A stretch of DNA of 64,000 nucleotides from Eubacteriales bacterium (GTDB lineage Bacteria; Bacillota; Clostridia; Lachnospirales; Lachnospiraceae), in NCBI GenBank assembly GCA_030533405.1, contig JAUNJF010000009.1, forward strand, positions 1-64,000, read 5' to 3'. Positions 57,092-64,000 of this stretch are shown here, one piece after another. Numbering within the stretch: position 1 is the stretch's first letter; each line of letters begins with the position of its first letter. Made by a program: the position numbers and the translations under genes. The notes beneath the pieces were generated by a model. That model worked only from the letters and a program-made list of their open reading frames with translations, did no database searches and was not told the DNA's origin.

Positions 57092-57247
57092 TTTTTCTTC
57101 CTCCCTCCTGTCTTTTAACAGAATGTTCGGTTTCAAATAGTTTTCTATGGGTTATTTGAGTTTATTCCATCATAGAGAATTTGTATTCTTATATTTTTAG
57201 AAATTACATAATATATCTATATAGATATTAGTAAAAAGAGAAAAAAT

Positions 57248-57285
57248 AAACGATACAGATTTCTCCGTATCGTCTATTTCCCAGT
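57248..57285 (-). terminator. Terminator of the small gene at 57294, repeat type
   Basis: ACGATAC (57250-57256) and GTATCGT (57267-57273) form a stem followed on the minus strand by TTATTTTTT. Confidence 0.8.
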
Positions 57286-57293
57286 GCATAAAA

Positions 57294-57479
57294 TCATTTA
57301 CCTTCAGCAAATGTATTTTGAATCAAATCTTTTTCCATTCTGTTATTGCTTAATCCAGATTCCTCAATAGGCTCATTTCTAAGCTGGATTAGATCATATT
57401 CTGGACCAAGTGCATCATATTCAGCTTTTACTTCCTCATTTGCAAGAGCTTTTTCCTTATAATTTTTATAGTTGCCCAT
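57294..57479 (-). pseudogene. Possible remnant of a HigA-type antitoxin
   Basis: The 61-residue product starts EKALANEEVKAEYDALGPEY, which resembles the N-terminal lead of HigA/XRE antitoxins (the part before the helix-turn-helix). The rest (DLIQLRNEPIEESGLSNNRM) only vaguely resembles the expected DNA-binding helices and the protein ends early. No toxin gene adjoins it. A ribosome site (AAGGAAAC) and terminator are present, so it may still be expressed as a short protein. Confidence 0.45.
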
Positions 57480-57542
57480 TCTTAGAGTTTCCTTTCTATC
57501 TCCCCCTGTCTATTAACAGGATGTTCCAGTAACTATAATATT

Positions 57543-58253
57543 TTATAAATTATTATCTGCCTTCAGTTCTCTCTTATATTTGTAATAAGTACCTCTGGCA
57601 ACACCTACTAGCTTCATACATTCAACATCATCAAGCGTTCCCTGAAAGTCTTTGCTATATTTCATAATCTGTTCTTTTGCTTCAACAGATTTCTTTGTTA
57701 CAAGCTTGGCTCCTTTAGGCTGTCCTATCCGCTTGCCGTTAAGTCTTGCTGTCTCCATTCCCTCTTTCGTCCTCTGGTGTAAATCCTCAACCTCTTTTTC
57801 AGACTGCTCAAATGCAAGGCGAATCTGTCTCTCAGCCAGCATAAAAATATATTTATTCAAAGCTTCAATAATTGCTTTCATAAGATCATCTGTAGCATCA
57901 TCACCGCTGTTCATAGTTATACTAATCTGATTATCTATTGCCTGCTTATAGGTTGCTGTATTGATATGAGGCTCTTTTAAGAATACCAAATTGATATTTT
58001 TATTGAAAAGCTCCTTATACAGTTCAAATCCTTCATCCGCTGTCCTACTCATACGAGATACGCTGTCAAAAATTATCGTATCATCATCCTTTATCAGACG
58101 CAGGATTTTATCAAATTCCTTCCTGCCTTGAAATTTCGTTCCAGTATAAACTTCCTTGACAATATGAGCATTCGGATACAGCTTTTTAATATTTCGCACC
58201 TGTCTCTCGATATTCTGATTTGGTGTAGAAATTCTACAGTATCCATATTCCAC
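57543..58253 (-). CDS. Serine recombinase (resolvase/invertase type)
   Basis: The 236-residue protein starts EYGYCRISTPNQNIERQVRN, with the catalytic serine in CRIST, and has DSVSRMSRTADEGFELY carrying the active-site arginines. The C-terminal part (about 185-230) contains a helix-turn-helix (GTLDDVECMKLVGVARGTYYK). It is the short resolvase/invertase size, not a large integrase, so it probably resolves or inverts DNA within the element. Confidence 0.88.
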   Translation of the reverse strand: MEYGYCRISTPNQNIERQVRNIKKLYPNAHIVKEVYTGTKFQGRKEFDKILRLIKDDDTIIFDSVSRMSRTADEGFELYKELFNKNINLVFLKEPHINTATYKQAIDNQISITMNSGDDATDDLMKAIIEALNKYIFMLAERQIRLAFEQSEKEVEDLHQRTKEGMETARLNGKRIGQPKGAKLVTKKSVEAKEQIMKYSKDFQGTLDDVECMKLVGVARGTYYKYKRELKADNNL

Positions 58254-58404
58254 TAAAAATCATCTCCTCTCTGTCGTATCAGTATCAAATCTAAGGTTAT
58301 CTCCATTAGTGTCAAAAGGTGGATTTTTGACAGCCTAAAACAGCACTATTCAGATGCCACTTCTAGGGTTCGTTACTTTTAACACCAATTCCATAAATAA
58401 AAAT

Positions 58405-58455
58405 GCCTCCTTTCATTTCTATGTAGATAATACATAGATGAAAGAAGGCACTTTG
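58405..58455 (-). terminator. Terminator of the five-gene operon
   Basis: TTTCATCTATGTA and TACATAGAAATGAAA pair on the minus strand with outer GCC/GGC bases, followed by a TTTTT tract. It lies 45 nt past the AAA ATPase stop. Confidence 0.85.
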
Positions 58456-58500
58456 CGTGTCCATTGTAATATTAACTTTATTTCATTATATCAACACTTG

Positions 58501-60003
58501 CTATCTTCTCGCTATAGCTGCATTAACATTTTCAAATCCTCTTGCTTTAAATTCATCTCTCATACTCTGAATTTCAACAGGCATAATTTTCGAAATAGAG
58601 TTTGTCTCTTTAATACATGTTGTAATAGTTTTAACAACATTATCCATTCCTTCAACCAACATCTTTCGTTTTGCTTCTTTTAGGATGTATTCAATATCTG
58701 CTCCGCTATAGCCTCCGCCTTCCATTTCAGAGGATATAGTAACAATTTCTTTCTGAGATATATCAATTTGTAACTTCTCTGAATGTATTTTAACAATCTC
58801 TTTTCGCTCATTATTGTTAGGGAGATCTACATAATATATTTTATCAAATCTTCCCCGACGCAAAAGCTCCGCCGGCAATTTAGATACATTATTAACAGTT
58901 GCAATAGTAAAAATCATTGCCTGATGTTCCTGCATCCATGTCAAAAATTTTCCTAGCATTCTTTGTGACACACCCGAGCTATCATCGTTAGATGAAAAAG
59001 CTTTTTCAAATTCATCCAACCACAATACGCAAGGTGAAATCGCCTCAGCAATTTGTAATGCATTAGACAGATTCTTTTCTGTCTCGCCAACATATTTATT
59101 CATAAGATTTCCAAAATCAATTCTTAATAATGGCAAACCTAACACATTCGCAGACACCTTGGCACATAACGACTTTCCACATCCCGTTACTCCAACCAAA
59201 AGCATTCCCTTCGGAAATAAAATTTGACGCATACTATCACCATTATTTGTTACATCCAAGATTTTTTTAGCGTCACTTACCCAAGCCTTTAGTCTATCAT
59301 AGCCTCCAAGATTATTTTTCTCAACTGGCTCTTCTATAGAAATCAATCCTGTTTGATTTAATGCTTTCACCTTTAGTTTACGAAGGTGTAAAAGAATATC
59401 TTCTTCATCTTTGCATAGATAACAACTCTCTAAAATATTCATTTTTGTTTGTGCTCTCGTCAGACCAAGACAACATTCAGCAGCACTGTTCTGAAAACTT
59501 TTGGAAAACTTATTTTTTCCAAAAGTGCTTCTAACTAAACACTTCACATACTCTACACACTCACTTCGTTTCATATAAGGAATTTCTATTGTCGTAGACA
59601 ATCGCCCTAACCCAGCAGGCAAAATATTTGTATCAGAAATCAAAATAACCATAATTGGTTTACTTACCATGTTCGGATTGTCTAATTCCAATAGCTTTTT
59701 TAATGAAACTTCAACCCTGTAATCAGAAAATAATCTATTACTATTACTAATTACCAATACTGTATTTTTGAAAGAAAGTTCATACATCCATTTATTTATT
59801 GTCAGAGAAAAATCTTGTGCTTCTGTTTCCTCAATCGGTACATCGAATCCTTCTAACATATCATAATGAATAATTTCATATTCCTGCATAAAGACTTGTT
59901 CTACGATTCTTTTTACAGTATCTTCCTCATAGGTAATAATTTGCAAAAGAGGAACCTTTGCTCGCTTTTTTTCTTCAATCAGGTTCTTTATACTGTCCTT
60001 CAT
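58501..60003 (-). CDS. Ycf46-like AAA+ ATPase
   Basis: The 500-residue protein has a degenerate N-terminal AAA half (about 15-200, no Walker A) and an intact C-terminal AAA domain: Walker A GVTGCGKS (271-278), Walker B CVLWLDEFEK (325-334), sensor 1 ATVNN (368-372), arginine-finger region ELLRRGRFD (379-387) and GYSGADIE (431-438). This layout and the FLTWMQEHQAMIF segment match the Ycf46 family. It is the last gene of an operon, 9 nt after the Sel1-like gene. It probably remodels a partner protein by ATP hydrolysis. Confidence 0.88.
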   Translation of the reverse strand: MKDSIKNLIEEKKRAKVPLLQIITYEEDTVKRIVEQVFMQEYEIIHYDMLEGFDVPIEETEAQDFSLTINKWMYELSFKNTVLVISNSNRLFSDYRVEVSLKKLLELDNPNMVSKPIMVILISDTNILPAGLGRLSTTIEIPYMKRSECVEYVKCLVRSTFGKNKFSKSFQNSAAECCLGLTRAQTKMNILESCYLCKDEEDILLHLRKLKVKALNQTGLISIEEPVEKNNLGGYDRLKAWVSDAKKILDVTNNGDSMRQILFPKGMLLVGVTGCGKSLCAKVSANVLGLPLLRIDFGNLMNKYVGETEKNLSNALQIAEAISPCVLWLDEFEKAFSSNDDSSGVSQRMLGKFLTWMQEHQAMIFTIATVNNVSKLPAELLRRGRFDKIYYVDLPNNNERKEIVKIHSEKLQIDISQKEIVTISSEMEGGGYSGADIEYILKEAKRKMLVEGMDNVVKTITTCIKETNSISKIMPVEIQSMRDEFKARGFENVNAAIARR

Positions 60004-60012
60004 TATGCACCT

Positions 60013-60858
60013 CTACCTTTTTATCATTCTTTTGGCAACTTCAATCCCCAATCCAACTGCACCAACAGCAACAGCACCCAAAACAGTCCCTTCCACTTTT
60101 TTATATGTTTTCTTTACAGGATTTTCCGCTTTAATTTTCAAATGAGCATTTCTTATTGCCTCTTTAAATAGTGTAAAATTTCTATTTATCTCATCCTTAT
60201 TAACAGCATCATCTTCTCCCAATGCTTTATAAAAATAGTCTACAACCAAGTCTACCGTCTTCTGTCTTTTTTCCTCCGGAGCACTTGAATACATATACTC
60301 CATCGCATATTCCATTGCTCTTGCCTTAATTGCATTATCATGATTTTCCAAACACCATTTGGTTGCAGTTCGAAATGCATCCACTTTTCCATATTCCGCC
60401 GCTTGCCTTAGTTCTTCTAACGCAGCATTAAAATTATAATTTTTATTTGCCTTAGCAAGCTTCACATAATCCTCAGGATTTGTACTCATATTGATATATA
60501 TTTTTGCTTCATCATATTGTCTTTCTTTCAGAAAAAGATTTCCTAATCGAGATGCGGCAATACATTTCTTATCTTCTGGTAAATTAGAATCAATAACTAT
60601 CTTATATGAGGCAATAGCATCTGTTTTTGATTTTTGACATCCCCAACCATTTGCGTAGCAATCCCCAAGAAAACTAAAAACGATTATGTTCTCATCCGAA
60701 TATTTTTTGAGTAATTCAAACACCTCTGTTTTTTGCTCTTTACTAAGTTCTGATTTCTTTATCAAAAAATAAAGATCTGCAATAATAACATCATTATTAC
60801 TCTCAGAAAGAATAGTATCTATTTTTTCTTTTAATTTTTTCTTATCATACCCCATCAT
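60013..60858 (-). CDS. Sel1/TPR-like protein with C-terminal membrane anchor
   Basis: The 281-residue protein has helical repeats of Sel1/TPR character (FLGDCYANGWGCQKSKTDAI; AASRLGNLFLKERQYDEAKI) over about 45-200, then a basic linker and a Gly/Ala-rich hydrophobic C-terminus (GTVLGAVAVGAVGLGIEVAK). It could be a tail-anchored scaffold. Its ATG directly abuts the stop of the upstream gene with AAGGAG before it. It fits as adaptor between the membrane protein and the AAA+ ATPase, which is inference. Confidence 0.7.
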   Translation of the reverse strand: MMGYDKKKLKEKIDTILSESNNDVIIADLYFLIKKSELSKEQKTEVFELLKKYSDENIIVFSFLGDCYANGWGCQKSKTDAIASYKIVIDSNLPEDKKCIAASRLGNLFLKERQYDEAKIYINMSTNPEDYVKLAKANKNYNFNAALEELRQAAEYGKVDAFRTATKWCLENHDNAIKARAMEYAMEYMYSSAPEEKRQKTVDLVVDYFYKALGEDDAVNKDEINRNFTLFKEAIRNAHLKIKAENPVKKTYKKVEGTVLGAVAVGAVGLGIEVAKRMIKR

Positions 60859-62127
60859 CTACACTCCTTGTGTTAATAGATTTGTAGTTTGACTTGTAAT
60901 GCTTTTAACATATAAAACTGGTTTTTCTGCAAGTTCAATTGAAAAGTTTTTAATCTTTATACAGCCATCAGCAGCTTTCATCATATTTTCTTTTCCGATT
61001 TTTTTAATTAAAACTCTTCCACCAATTCCACCTGCAATACTTGCTGGAACTGTCAAGGTTCCTTCACTCAAAAATCCTCCTAATGCCCCCGCCGCAACAG
61101 AGCATACGGATGTAATAACAGATTCCAAAACTTCTTCAACAGCTTCTGACTCTGTAATCTTTCCGCTACCACATTGAACACTAACTTTTATAACATCAGT
61201 AACAATACTTGCAGCCGCAAATGTCAATGAATTTAACTGATCTAACGGCATGTCTTTAATGAACTGTGGCATAGAACTCATGTGTTTATTTATTTCAATA
61301 ACAATAGCCTCTTTTAAAGCTATTTTTACCGCATCCCAACCAATATCTTTTAAATTGACGACAATATCCTCTTTTACGGTATTTTCAGATATACCTAATG
61401 TGTGTTCTACTAAAATTGTCACAGCTCTAACAATGGCATCAAGAGCAATAGCTTTCTTCAAACATTCAACCCCAGCAATCACCAATTCTTTATCTGAGAA
61501 CATACTTAAGTCCACTGTACTGAAATCTCCAGATTGCAATGCGTTCTGAATTTTTTTCGCCTCATCATATGACAATGGTGTGCTAGATATTCCATCATAC
61601 TCAACAACATCAGTTACAGACCTTGTTGCCGAAAACCCTTTTTTCACTTCATTTAGCTGATCACTAGGAACCAACAACCTTTGATTTCTGTAATCTCCAT
61701 CTTTAATAGCTTTTACCGTTGCTTCAGCACTAACACAACATTTTGCCTGATAATTTCTAATAACTTTGTTAGTGTTAATATCCCTGATTGAAATATCAAC
61801 CGAGTTTTTCCCAAATCCGCCACCATCAATAGGCAACACATAAGCTCTATAATTTTTATCATTCAAAATTGCTCTGACATTAAATGTGTATGCTTGATAT
61901 TTTTCAAATAAAAAGCCTTGCAATCTCGGATTCATGCTTATGTTACCTGTGCTTGCCGCAATGCTATTTTTATATATAAGCTCGTTAATCTGCTCAACTT
62001 CATTCAAGACTGAATTAAAGTATTCGCAAATCTGTAGATTAGTCATTCCTTCTAAACAAGTCTTTTTTATTCCTTCTGCAAAGGAAATCTCTTTTTTAGA
62101 AATACTCACATTAACTGTTTTTTTCAT
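60859..62127 (-). CDS. Unknown protein with possible PD-(D/E)XK-like domain and glycine-rich membrane segment
   Basis: I do not recognise this 422-residue protein. Residues about 70-130 have E75 (GFLFEKYQA), D111 (KNSVDISI) and Q127-x-K129 (NYQAK), spaced like the E-D-QxK residues of PD-(D/E)XK nucleases. Residues 336-382 are Gly/Ala/Ser-rich and hydrophobic (VCSVAAGALGGFLSEG; IAGGIGGRVLI), resembling a glycine-zipper membrane segment. ATG 62127 is chosen: it starts at the basic MKKTVNVSIS and overlaps the upstream stop by 17 nt. Nuclease function is a hypothesis only. Confidence 0.6.
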   Translation of the reverse strand: MKKTVNVSISKKEISFAEGIKKTCLEGMTNLQICEYFNSVLNEVEQINELIYKNSIAASTGNISMNPRLQGFLFEKYQAYTFNVRAILNDKNYRAYVLPIDGGGFGKNSVDISIRDINTNKVIRNYQAKCCVSAEATVKAIKDGDYRNQRLLVPSDQLNEVKKGFSATRSVTDVVEYDGISSTPLSYDEAKKIQNALQSGDFSTVDLSMFSDKELVIAGVECLKKAIALDAIVRAVTILVEHTLGISENTVKEDIVVNLKDIGWDAVKIALKEAIVIEINKHMSSMPQFIKDMPLDQLNSLTFAAASIVTDVIKVSVQCGSGKITESEAVEEVLESVITSVCSVAAGALGGFLSEGTLTVPASIAGGIGGRVLIKKIGKENMMKAADGCIKIKNFSIELAEKPVLYVKSITSQTTNLLTQGV

Positions 62128-62518
62128 GACATTTCCTCCATTCCTTATATTTTTGCACATCACCTTTTATTCCTAGACTTAAAACAAGCTTTATTACCGC
62201 AACATCATCTATATATCCTAATACTGGAATACAATCTGGAACCAAGTCTATCGGTGACAAGAAATATGTTATTGCTGCTAGCATAGAAATAATAGAACAC
62301 TTCGGAATATCTCTATACTCCTTCTTTATGTATGACCGTATCATTTCTATCATCACAATTACATTTCGCAAATCTTCTCCAAATACAGGAACCTTTGACA
62401 TTTTCAATTCTGCTTCATCCAAAATTTTTCCAACTTTATCATTATCTTCCAGTATCTTTTCTGCCTCTTGTCTATACTTTTCATATTCACTTTTTATGTC
62501 TTTTTCTGAAAAACTCAT
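62111..62518 (-). CDS. DUF1232 (YkvA-like) membrane protein
   Basis: The 135-residue protein has a charged helical N-terminus and a DUF1232 domain with the signature ITYFLSPIDLVPDCIPVLGY-IDD, which forms a membrane hairpin. The function of DUF1232 is unknown. ATG 62518 follows GAGGTG and lies 14 nt after the WYL stop; the longer frame overlaps the WYL gene. It is coupled to the downstream gene by overlap. Confidence 0.82.
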   Translation of the reverse strand: MSFSEKDIKSEYEKYRQEAEKILEDNDKVGKILDEAELKMSKVPVFGEDLRNVIVMIEMIRSYIKKEYRDIPKCSIISMLAAITYFLSPIDLVPDCIPVLGYIDDVAVIKLVLSLGIKGDVQKYKEWRKCHEKNS

Positions 62519-62532
62519 ACTACACCTCGCCA

Positions 62533-63492
62533 TCAGATTATTTCTTCCACCATATCTCCCTGACTTCTCAACCACATATCTATCCCATTGCCAAATACCT
62601 CTGCTGAGATGATATATGCACCGTCTTCCTCGCTGATAATCTTTGCAGTAGGAAGCTTGTCTAATACAGCCTCTATTGAAAGACCAGTGTACTTAAACTT
62701 AATCTTCCTGAGCTTACCGCCATACATAAACTGGATTCTTTTACGGAACTCTCCTTCCTCAAACCTGTCACTGTATGGAATATGATATCTTTCATCCAAA
62801 ACTTTCAAATTCTCTATACGATCAATTCTGTAAATCGTTGGGAACGAATCATTTAATACATCAAAATCTTTTCTTACTTCTTCATCATCAATGAATGCCG
62901 CCATGTAAAAATACAATTCAGAGAACATAATCGCCAATGGCTGTACCTTTCGATGTACCACTGCCTTGTCCTTCAATCTTTGGTAATCAAATTCTATGTA
63001 GCTGTGAGTCTGTATCGCCTGACCAATGCTCCACATTTTATCTATAAAAACCGATTTATGCAGAGGTTCTATATAATGAAATTCTTCATTCTTAATCAGA
63101 TCTGATACAAGCTTTTGATTAGTAGCTGGAACACATGTTTCTATGAGTTTATCCAGCATTCCCTTCATCTCTTTTTTAGTGAATGCTCTGCTATCCAACA
63201 GGATTTTGCATATTGCAAGTATCTCTGGATTGGTAAACTTCAACTTGTATATTTGCTCCAATCTATAGCCTTTTTGAATGCGATCATACACAACAGAGTT
63301 GATAATGCCATCCTCTGTTCCTTTTACATCAAGATAATTGCGAATATCATCTATATCTCGCTGGATACTTCTCTCATTTACTCCATAATTGACAGCTTCC
63401 TCAGACTTATAAATCAAAGCCCCATTCATAAGCTTTGTATATAATCCCAACACTCTTTCTATCTTGTCAGTACCTTCGTTTCTATCCGCCAT
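62533..63492 (-). CDS. WYL-domain transcriptional regulator
   Basis: The 319-residue protein has an N-terminal winged helix (VNYGVNERSIQRDIDDIRNY), a WYL domain in the middle (SYIEFDYQRLKDKAVVHRKV then QPLAIMFSELYFYMAAF) and a C-terminal WCX-like part. Such regulators often repress defence or DNA-damage operons and may sense nucleic acid or nucleotide ligands. It is the first gene of the operon, with AAGGGAGG before ATG 63492 and operator-like repeats upstream. Confidence 0.9.
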   Translation of the reverse strand: MADRNEGTDKIERVLGLYTKLMNGALIYKSEEAVNYGVNERSIQRDIDDIRNYLDVKGTEDGIINSVVYDRIQKGYRLEQIYKLKFTNPEILAICKILLDSRAFTKKEMKGMLDKLIETCVPATNQKLVSDLIKNEEFHYIEPLHKSVFIDKMWSIGQAIQTHSYIEFDYQRLKDKAVVHRKVQPLAIMFSELYFYMAAFIDDEEVRKDFDVLNDSFPTIYRIDRIENLKVLDERYHIPYSDRFEEGEFRKRIQFMYGGKLRKIKFKYTGLSIEAVLDKLPTAKIISEEDGAYIISAEVFGNGIDMWLRSQGDMVEEII

Positions 63493-63842
63493 TTTGAAAC
63501 CTCCCTTACTTAGCTATATAATACCAAGTCAGAAGGACACATTCTGTCTTTCTATCGCTACAGCGATAACTTTTTCTAAAAAAAATAACACCATAGAGGC
63601 AATGTCCCTATAGTGTCGCTGTATAAATCTGTCTTACCGCTATGCTTATTTTGCCCTCTAAAATACCTCTTCCGTTTACAAAATCTCCAACTTATATTAT
63701 AACCGCCACAGCGATAATAGTCAATTCTTCCTAGATGTTACTTTCATGGAAAATACGGCTTAATCTATATAGGAATATCGTCAATTTTATTTCATCCATG
63801 TGTAACTTCACCTCTAAAAAATATTTAAAAGGAGTTACAATT
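63493..63842. promoter_or_regulatory. Divergent control region with repeated CAGCGATA sites
   Basis: A 16-bp palindrome TATCGCT-AC-AGCGATA lies at 63553-63568. Related half-sites occur at 63616-63622 (TCGCTGT) and 63709-63717 (CAGCGATAA). These lie between the WYL gene and the divergent XRE gene and are likely binding sites for one or both regulators. TATTAT/TATATA near 63517-63526 may be the -10 of the operon. Confidence 0.6.
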
Positions 63843-64000
63843 ATGATTGATGAAGACAACCTACACATCTTTATTCGAAAGCGAATAACCACTTTACGAC
63901 AAAATGCCGGATATACAATAAATGGACTCGCCTATAAATCCGGTGTATCACAATCCTACATAAGAGATATAGAGCTTGGAAACAAAACGAATATTTCTGT
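63843..64000 (+). CDS. XRE-family helix-turn-helix regulator, 3' end cut by window
   Basis: The frame opens with ATG 63843 after AAAAGGAG and runs off the window. The first 52 residues read RKRITTLRQNAGYTINGLAY then KSGVSQSYIRDIELGNK, a clear XRE (Cro/C1) helix-turn-helix. It is divergent from the WYL-led operon and shares its control region. Confidence 0.9.
   Translation, partial: MIDEDNLHIFIRKRITTLRQNAGYTINGLAYKSGVSQSYIRDIELGNKTNIS

Overview
The window looks like a chromosomal segment of a low-GC Firmicute of class Clostridia, most likely family Lachnospiraceae. Supporting signs are strong AGGAGG ribosome binding sites, an S-box (SAM-I) riboswitch before metK, the short bacterial/eukaryal-like prolyl-tRNA synthetase, a pyrBI pair with a zinc-binding PyrI, a CotS-like spore-coat kinase fold protein, and secreted proteins with CxxC-rich tandem repeats and PEGA domains. 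There is no rRNA or tRNA gene and no CRISPR array that I can see.

Positions 1 to about 46.7 kb are ordinary chromosome, mostly minus strand. First come RNA methyltransferases, an MJ0936-type phosphodiesterase and RdgB. Then come a nitroreductase, a split transketolase, DegV, a GH36 alpha-galactosidase, YqeY and metK. Next are membrane proteins with zinc ribbons and two ECF sigma/anti-sigma pairs (15.9-19.4 kb). These are followed by phosphoglucomutase, a PEGA lipoprotein, a CotS-like protein, CCA-transferase, ProS, an AI-2E-type permease, a pseudouridine synthase, an orphan response regulator, murA, pyrBI and an atypical transcarbamylase. The stretch ends with a MerR regulator, a cell-wall hydrolase, and uvrA and uvrB separated by an unusual chemoreceptor.

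From about 46.75 kb to the right edge is a genomic island inserted just upstream of the uvrB promoter and its LexA box. It begins with two overlapping tyrosine recombinases and a small excisionase-like protein. It then carries a P-loop ATPase, a coiled-coil protein, an isolated cargo gene, a very short relaxase with a MobC-like partner, several helix-turn-helix proteins, a large secreted repeat protein and a serine recombinase. It also holds a compact five-gene operon (58.5-63.5 kb): WYL regulator, DUF1232 membrane protein, a possible nuclease/membrane fusion, a Sel1/TPR membrane-anchored protein and a Ycf46-like AAA+ ATPase. No type IV secretion gene is visible, so the island looks mobilizable rather than self-transmissible as far as this window shows.

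The most interesting features are: that five-gene operon as a candidate undescribed, possibly defensive, membrane-associated system; a family of dispersed inverted-repeat elements (four copies, 50 to 205 bp) sitting mainly in 5' leaders, including between the SAM riboswitch terminator and metK; the inside-out chemoreceptor fused to a sugar-binding-protein domain between uvrA and uvrB; an orphan response regulator without a phospho-acceptor aspartate; and a transcarbamylase with altered substrate-binding motifs.
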